Of a stretch of DNA of 64,000 bases, positions 59,326 to 64,000 are shown one piece after another; the first letter of the stretch is position 1, and each line of letters opens with the position of its first letter. A program made the translations under genes and the position numbers. The stretch is from Paulownia fortunei (taxonomy: Eukaryota; Streptophyta; Magnoliopsida; Lamiales; Paulowniaceae): positions 14,437,445 through 14,501,444 of the forward strand of contig CM033107.1 in assembly GCA_019321725.1 (NCBI GenBank). The letters are read 5' to 3'. The notes below the pieces were generated by a model. The model was not told the DNA's origin, did no database searches, and was given only the letters and a program-made list of their open reading frames with translations.

Positions 59326-60914
59326 TAATAAGTTGGTTTTATGCAATAATTAATATGCCTTTTTATTAACATTTGGTTTGTTTTCAAGTATTTTTATTAC
59401 TTTTTATGTATTTAGTTTGAAATCTTGTAGGTAATGACAAAAGGAGAAGAAAATGAAAAAAAAAATAAAAAACATGGTTGAAATGTTGAAGAATCTAAAT
59501 TATGGTGCTTCTGATGGCAGTTTTTGTATTTCAATCATAACTCTTTGCTCAAATATTATTTTGACTTGATTCTTAAACCACCTAAAATAAAAGAGATATA
59601 TCTATAACATCTATGTTTACAATAAAATCCAATTCCTATGATTTCAATGAGAAACATCGAGTTCAAAAGTTAATACTGGACTGAAAATTGCTTGTATGAC
59701 ACATCTTGGTATTTTAGTCATAACTCTCTCCACAGATGTCCAATTGAGATGATTCATAATGATATAGAAATTATGAAGACACCAAAAGCTGGTTGGGCAT
59801 AGACAGTGGTGAAAAATCGATTTCAAGAGGCTACATACATTGGGAATACAGGTTTTGGATAGAATGTTCAGTGCCTAGTTGGGTCTAGCTGTCTAGTCAG
59901 CGTCTACGCATTGCCACGTGGAAAAAAGGGGCAAAATAGGTTTTTAGCCTTCCTTAGGGCATCTCTCATCTGATTTTAAGGACCCCGAAGAGCCTCCAGA
60001 GGTATTCTTGGATATGGAAAGTTGTTCTGGACAAAAAGAAGCATGCTGGACAGAAGGAGCCATTCATGGTGAGAAGGGAGCCATTCTTGAAGACAATGAA
60101 GCCATTCTTGGAGACAAGGAAAGCTTCAACCATTCATCTCACTTTTCAAATTGGTGAACAATTTCCATATTCTTTCTTATGTATTTCTTGAAGTTATATT
60201 CTTATATGATGAACTAAACATTTCTTTCTAGAGGATGATGTAACCTTATTTGATCTTATGTTTTGAATTCCAAACAATATTAATTCAAGTTATTCATCTT
60301 GTTTGTGTTATCTTGCTTAGTATTACATCTTGATTATTTGACCATTAATTGAGATTATTTGATGTATGAGATTCGATACTCGATAGAGGAAAGATTATAC
60401 ATGATTATAAAGATAACATAACCTAGGAATCATAGAGTTGAAAAGCTTATGAAACCTTTGAAGTGTTGAAGAAGAATTCATTGAACTTTTATAGAGTTTT
60501 ATTCTTGAGTTTTTATAGAGATATTGAAATTCATATTAGAACTCATAATGAATTTGGCACTCGAGGGAGGGAATTGACGAGCTTAGGAATTCTTAACTTA
60601 TATGTGTTGTTGACTTGAATTGGTATGTTTTGGAAGGAAGAATATAGGTGATAATTAGGTGAGTTATTCCTCTAGAATTTCTTGTTCATAAGACACTTGT
60701 TGTATTACTCTTATGAACTCACTATTGTCTTTTGCAATTTTTATAATCTACTTTGTTTAATCATCAATTGATTTTCTAGATAAAATTGAGACTATTTGAA
60801 CTACAATACTTGCTGTAATTTTTGATTACAATCCTTGTGGATATGATACTCAACTCACCGTTGTATTAAAACTTGACACTGTGAACTTGCAGTTTGTAAT
60901 ATATTATACGAACA
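59326..60914 (+). mobile_element. 3' LTR of Athila F
   Basis: A 1589-bp LTR begins TAATAAGTTGGTTTTATGC, with the terminal TG changed to TA, and ends ...TATACGAACA. It is followed by ACAAC (60915-60919), matching ACAGC at the 5' side with one transition. This closes the insertion inside the gypsy G LTR. Confidence 0.93.
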
Positions 60915-60919
60915 ACAAC

Positions 60920-62006
60920 ATTGGAGGGCCACTTAGTCGATAAAATTCTAGTTGGTTTAGAGCTCGAAAGGTAAGTAACCCTGTCCTAGTTCCATATATG
61001 CAATTATGTGCCTAAGTGATGATCGTGTGTGATTATGTGTTGATGCTTTAAGTTCTGTGTGTTTATTATCCTTATACTGTTATTGCACTGCATATCATGT
61101 CAACAAACATGATGCATGATTAAGTTAAGTTTAGAAGGTGACATGAGCATGCAAGTCTATTTTCGAAAGACACATGTAACCCAAATATTTTGTTTCCAAA
61201 AGTTTAGTCGGGTGTACATTGATGGTGAGAAGGGTGTGAGTGGGAAATGGGTGCAGGGGATCGGCGTTCTGACCAAGGGCCTTTATGGCTAAATATGTTT
61301 AATGTTAATGTTGATGTGCCACTTGTGGCAAAATGAAAGTACTTATACCGGTATATATTGTTGGTTCCAAATAACTAGGCCCACTGCATTACTGATCAGC
61401 TAGATATCTCACCATGTGAGCTTGCGACTAGGTCAATGAAATGAAAGATTCAAAAGTTTCCACGAAAATGTTCAAGTTCACTATTTCCAAGTCAAAGATT
61501 TAAGTTCAAAGTTTTTTTTTTAAGTTGATGTCCAAGTTCAAGGTTTTCAAATTAAAACCTTCTTACGTTTTCAAAAAAAAAAGGGGGGGGGATACTTGAT
61601 AAGTTTTTACACAACAAGCATTCCTGAGCATGTATTCATGCATGGGTTACTTACTGAGCTTGTTGAAAACTCATTTCGTGTTATATATATATATTTTCAG
61701 GTGATGACATCTAGGAGATGGACGGAGATGGCCCAGCACAGTAACTTGCCCATTGTCTTACATTACTAAATGAACTTCCAGTTTTAGAACCTTTAGACAT
61801 GTTTTATTATGGGTTTTGCTTTCTTAATATTTTGAGAGGATAATGTTTTGAAATTAAATTCTTTTCCATTTCTGTTACGTGGAGTTTTGAAAACTTGGTA
61901 TTTTATAAGTGTTAAATGATTATTCCTAGTTTTTCTTTAAGCAAAGAGAGTTTTAAATCTTTCGCATTATTTTTTAAAAAGAGTAAACTCTGTTCATATT
62001 TAAATT

Positions 62007-62041
<35 letters not shown>

Positions 62042-62064
62042 AATAAATTCTCGTAGGCGTTACA
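60920..62064 (+). mobile_element. 5' LTR of gypsy G, second part
   Basis: The sequence continues the LTR interrupted at 54868 and ends ...CGTAGGCGTTACA, five bases before the PBS. Together the two parts are about 2007 bp. It contains an A10G9 run (61573-61591) and an AT microsatellite at 62011-62037. No gene. Confidence 0.88.
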
Positions 62065-62069
62065 TTTTA

Positions 62070-62081
62070 TGGTATTAGAGC
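62070..62081 (+). other. Primer-binding site of gypsy G
   Basis: TGGTATTAGAGC follows GCGTTACA after five bases. It differs from the initiator tRNA-Met complement TGGTATCAGAGC at one position, again C to T. Confidence 0.9.
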
Positions 62082-63170
62082 GCCCAAGTTTTTAAATCGG
62101 TTCTGTAGACCCTAAATTAATTTTTAAAAGAAGTTTTGGGCTATGAGTCATGCTACTAGCGTGTTCTCCTTTGTTATTGGTAAGTGTTTGAGATTATAAG
62201 ATGTTATTTGTTTAAGTTTTTAAAGTGTTTGTATGTTGTGCCTTGTACAATTATACTGCTTATCTGTTAAGGTGATTCATATGATTGGGATCCTATTTGC
62301 TAGTTAGTTGGGATAGTAAAAAAACAAAACTAATCACGCTAGTAAGAATTAACGCTTGATGTACCATCATAATCATGATAACTCGTTTATCATATATGGA
62401 CGTTAATTGTGTAGGTATGAGGCTTATTAGAACCCCAACTTAGAAGGAATTGAGAGAGCATTCAGATAGAAGACGTGAATCATGACTTATAAGATGAAAT
62501 CCTATCACACCTTGCCCCAATATTTCAAGGAGATGAGACGGATGAGTGATCACCTAGCATTCGTAAGCCACAAGACTCAACCTAGGTTATGAGAGATAGC
62601 AATATGGAAGAAGTCACTACCCCTTGCATTATAAAAGACATTTGAGGAGATGCGGGATCAAGTAAGAAGGAACTATAGAGTTTCTGTGTTAATGGAAGCA
62701 ATATTGGTGAAATGGAAAGGAGAGACACGAAAGCAAGCTAAGAAGACGATGTTCCTAACTTTGAATTCTAGTCGTCAGAAATTTAGGTTTAGTCTGAGGG
62801 CAAATAGTTCACTAGTTCACAAGGTATTTGTTCTAGATGATCTATTCTCAAAGGTTATAATCAATACTTATTCTAATCGGGATGTTCACACTAGGAGTTA
62901 GATAGAGGAGAAGGTTGATGAGTAGTTATATAAAATAAGATTCCTTTTATGCAACACTTGAAGCTTTGCTTATTTTTGAAATGAATATGATGACATGTTA
63001 TTTGCTTACTGAGTATGAGTTATATTTTTCTTATTTTATCATGCATAATACCATCTAGTTTCGTAGAAGTACTAAACTTTAAGTTAGTCGGATCACTCAA
63101 AACATAAGTTATGCTTAGTGCCTAGTGCTATAAAATCGCACGGACTAAAGTTAATTTTCAGTCAAGAATA
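62082..63170 (+). mobile_element. Leader region of gypsy G
   Basis: Between the PBS and the gag start lie about 1.1 kb with no recognised domain. The open frame at 62650-62901 does not resemble gag or any family I know. Confidence 0.6.
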
Positions 63171-64000
63171 ATGGTCCGCCCTACTCGCTTGACTAATTAA
63201 GAAGAGACCTCACGTGCTAGGAATGACGAGAATGTCCCTATCGCTCCTCAGGGAATGCCTTTGACTGTTGAGGCCTTCATGCAGGCCTTAGCTGCATTTG
63301 GACAAGCTAACCAACCTAGACGTGTCGAGGCCCTGGAGAGGAACCGTATCTCAGAGTTTATGAGACTAGCCCCATAATATTTTTTGAGCACGGTAGACCC
63401 CCATAGAAGTTGAAGAATGGTTGACAGAGATATAGAAGATCTTCTCGGTCATAGATTGCATGGATGCTAAGAAGGTTAATTTTGCGACATTCGTACTAAA
63501 AGGAGAGGACCACGACTGGTAGCGTATGGTGCAGAGACAACAAGAGGATGATGGCCGCCGTTCATCTGGGATATGTTCACTAGGGCATTTTATGAGAAGA
63601 TACTTCCCCCGAAGCGTATGATAATATAAAGAACGAGAATTTAGGCACTTGGTGCAGGGTACGTGCTCCGTTGCGGAGTATGAAGCCGAGTTCGCCAAAC
63701 TAGTGAAGTTTGCTCCAGACCTAGTTGCAACGGAGGAACGTCGAGTTAGAGATTCAAGGAGGGACTTAAGCCCTAAATCGAACTTGTTGTGGTACTGTTC
63801 GAGTTACATACTTACAGAGAGGTGATCAACAAGGCCCTACTGGTGGAAATAACACAAAATCTTAGTAGAGAGGAGCTTGGAGTTCAGTCTAGCGGACTCA
63901 AAGCTAAGGGTGGAATCCACAAGACGTGGAATGGGCAGACAAAGAAGGATTTCCACAATGGTGCTCAGGGCACTCAACAAAACAAGCAGGCTACCACTGC
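63171..64000 (+). pseudogene. gag of Tekay-like gypsy G (decayed, runs off window)
   Basis: From ATG at 63171 the frame reads MVRPTRLTN, then a stop, then MPLTVEAFMQALAAFGQANQ and NRISEFMRLAP. After frame changes come VEEWLTEI and KIFSVIDCMDAKKVNFATFV, RMVQRQQEDDG, YKEREFRHLVQGTCSVAEYE, FAKLVKFAPDLVATEERRV, then IELVVVLFELHTYREVINKA and LLVEITQNLSREELGVQSSG. These match the capsid region of Tekay/Del gag, preceding the zinc fingers. At least two stops and three frame changes break it. The minus-strand open frame at 63366-63698 is its shadow. The rest of the element should lie to the right. Confidence 0.9.

Noticed and set aside
63366..63698. A 110-residue minus-strand open frame
   Set aside because: It is the antisense shadow of gypsy G gag, whose plus-strand frames match known capsid motifs.

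Overview
The window reads as plant nuclear DNA, from a flowering plant and probably a eudicot. It is strongly AT-rich and almost every recognisable segment is a retrotransposon of a plant lineage: Tekay/Del-like chromovirus, Athila and Tat Ty3/gypsy elements, long-LTR Ty1/copia elements, an L1-type LINE, a PIF/Harbinger transposase relic and a Tourist-like MITE. I cannot name the species. I see no intact host gene, rRNA, tRNA or CRISPR array. Every coding stretch recognised is broken by stops and frameshifts.

Left block (1-28110) is a nested pile of elements. The oldest layer seen is a Tat-type pol fragment (23459-24140). Two Athila elements flank it: Athila C on the minus strand, whose 5' LTR ends at 23458, and Athila D on the plus strand, whose 5' LTR starts at 24141. 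Athila C is interrupted at the start of gag by a copia LTR (19627-21939) and in its protease by a whole copia element 'A' (5' LTR remnant 7545-8892, internal region 8893-15754, 3' LTR 15755-17907). Copia A in turn carries a solo LTR of a related copia family just before its polypurine tract (13580-15735). A Tekay-type gypsy element (from before base 1 to 7544, minus strand) sits inside its 5' LTR. Athila D has part of its gag inverted, and a Harbinger transposase relic follows.

Middle block (28110-33320) is mostly unassigned AT-rich DNA. It holds a 234-bp Tourist-like MITE with a TTA target duplication, an intron-less decayed copy of a LONELY GUY (LOG) cytokinin-activating enzyme gene, and a degenerate coding-like stretch I do not recognise.

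Satellite block (about 33323-52740) is one continuous array of about 44 monomers of roughly 445 bp. The 445-bp unit is itself an old dimer of two related halves. The central 13 kb has higher-order organisation, with three- and four-monomer units of about 1.30 and 1.74 kb. The flanks are more diverged and contain two-monomer duplications.

Right block (52741-64000) starts with a decayed LINE reverse transcriptase on the minus strand, cut by the satellite on one side and by a second Tekay-type gypsy element (plus strand, 5' LTR from 54007) on the other. That LTR is itself split by a complete but internally deleted Athila element (54869-60914, with a 5-bp target duplication). The LTR resumes at 60920, ends at 62064, and is followed by a primer-binding site and a broken gag running off the window.

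The genes do not form a working pathway. The value of the window is its insertion stratigraphy and the architecture of the satellite array.
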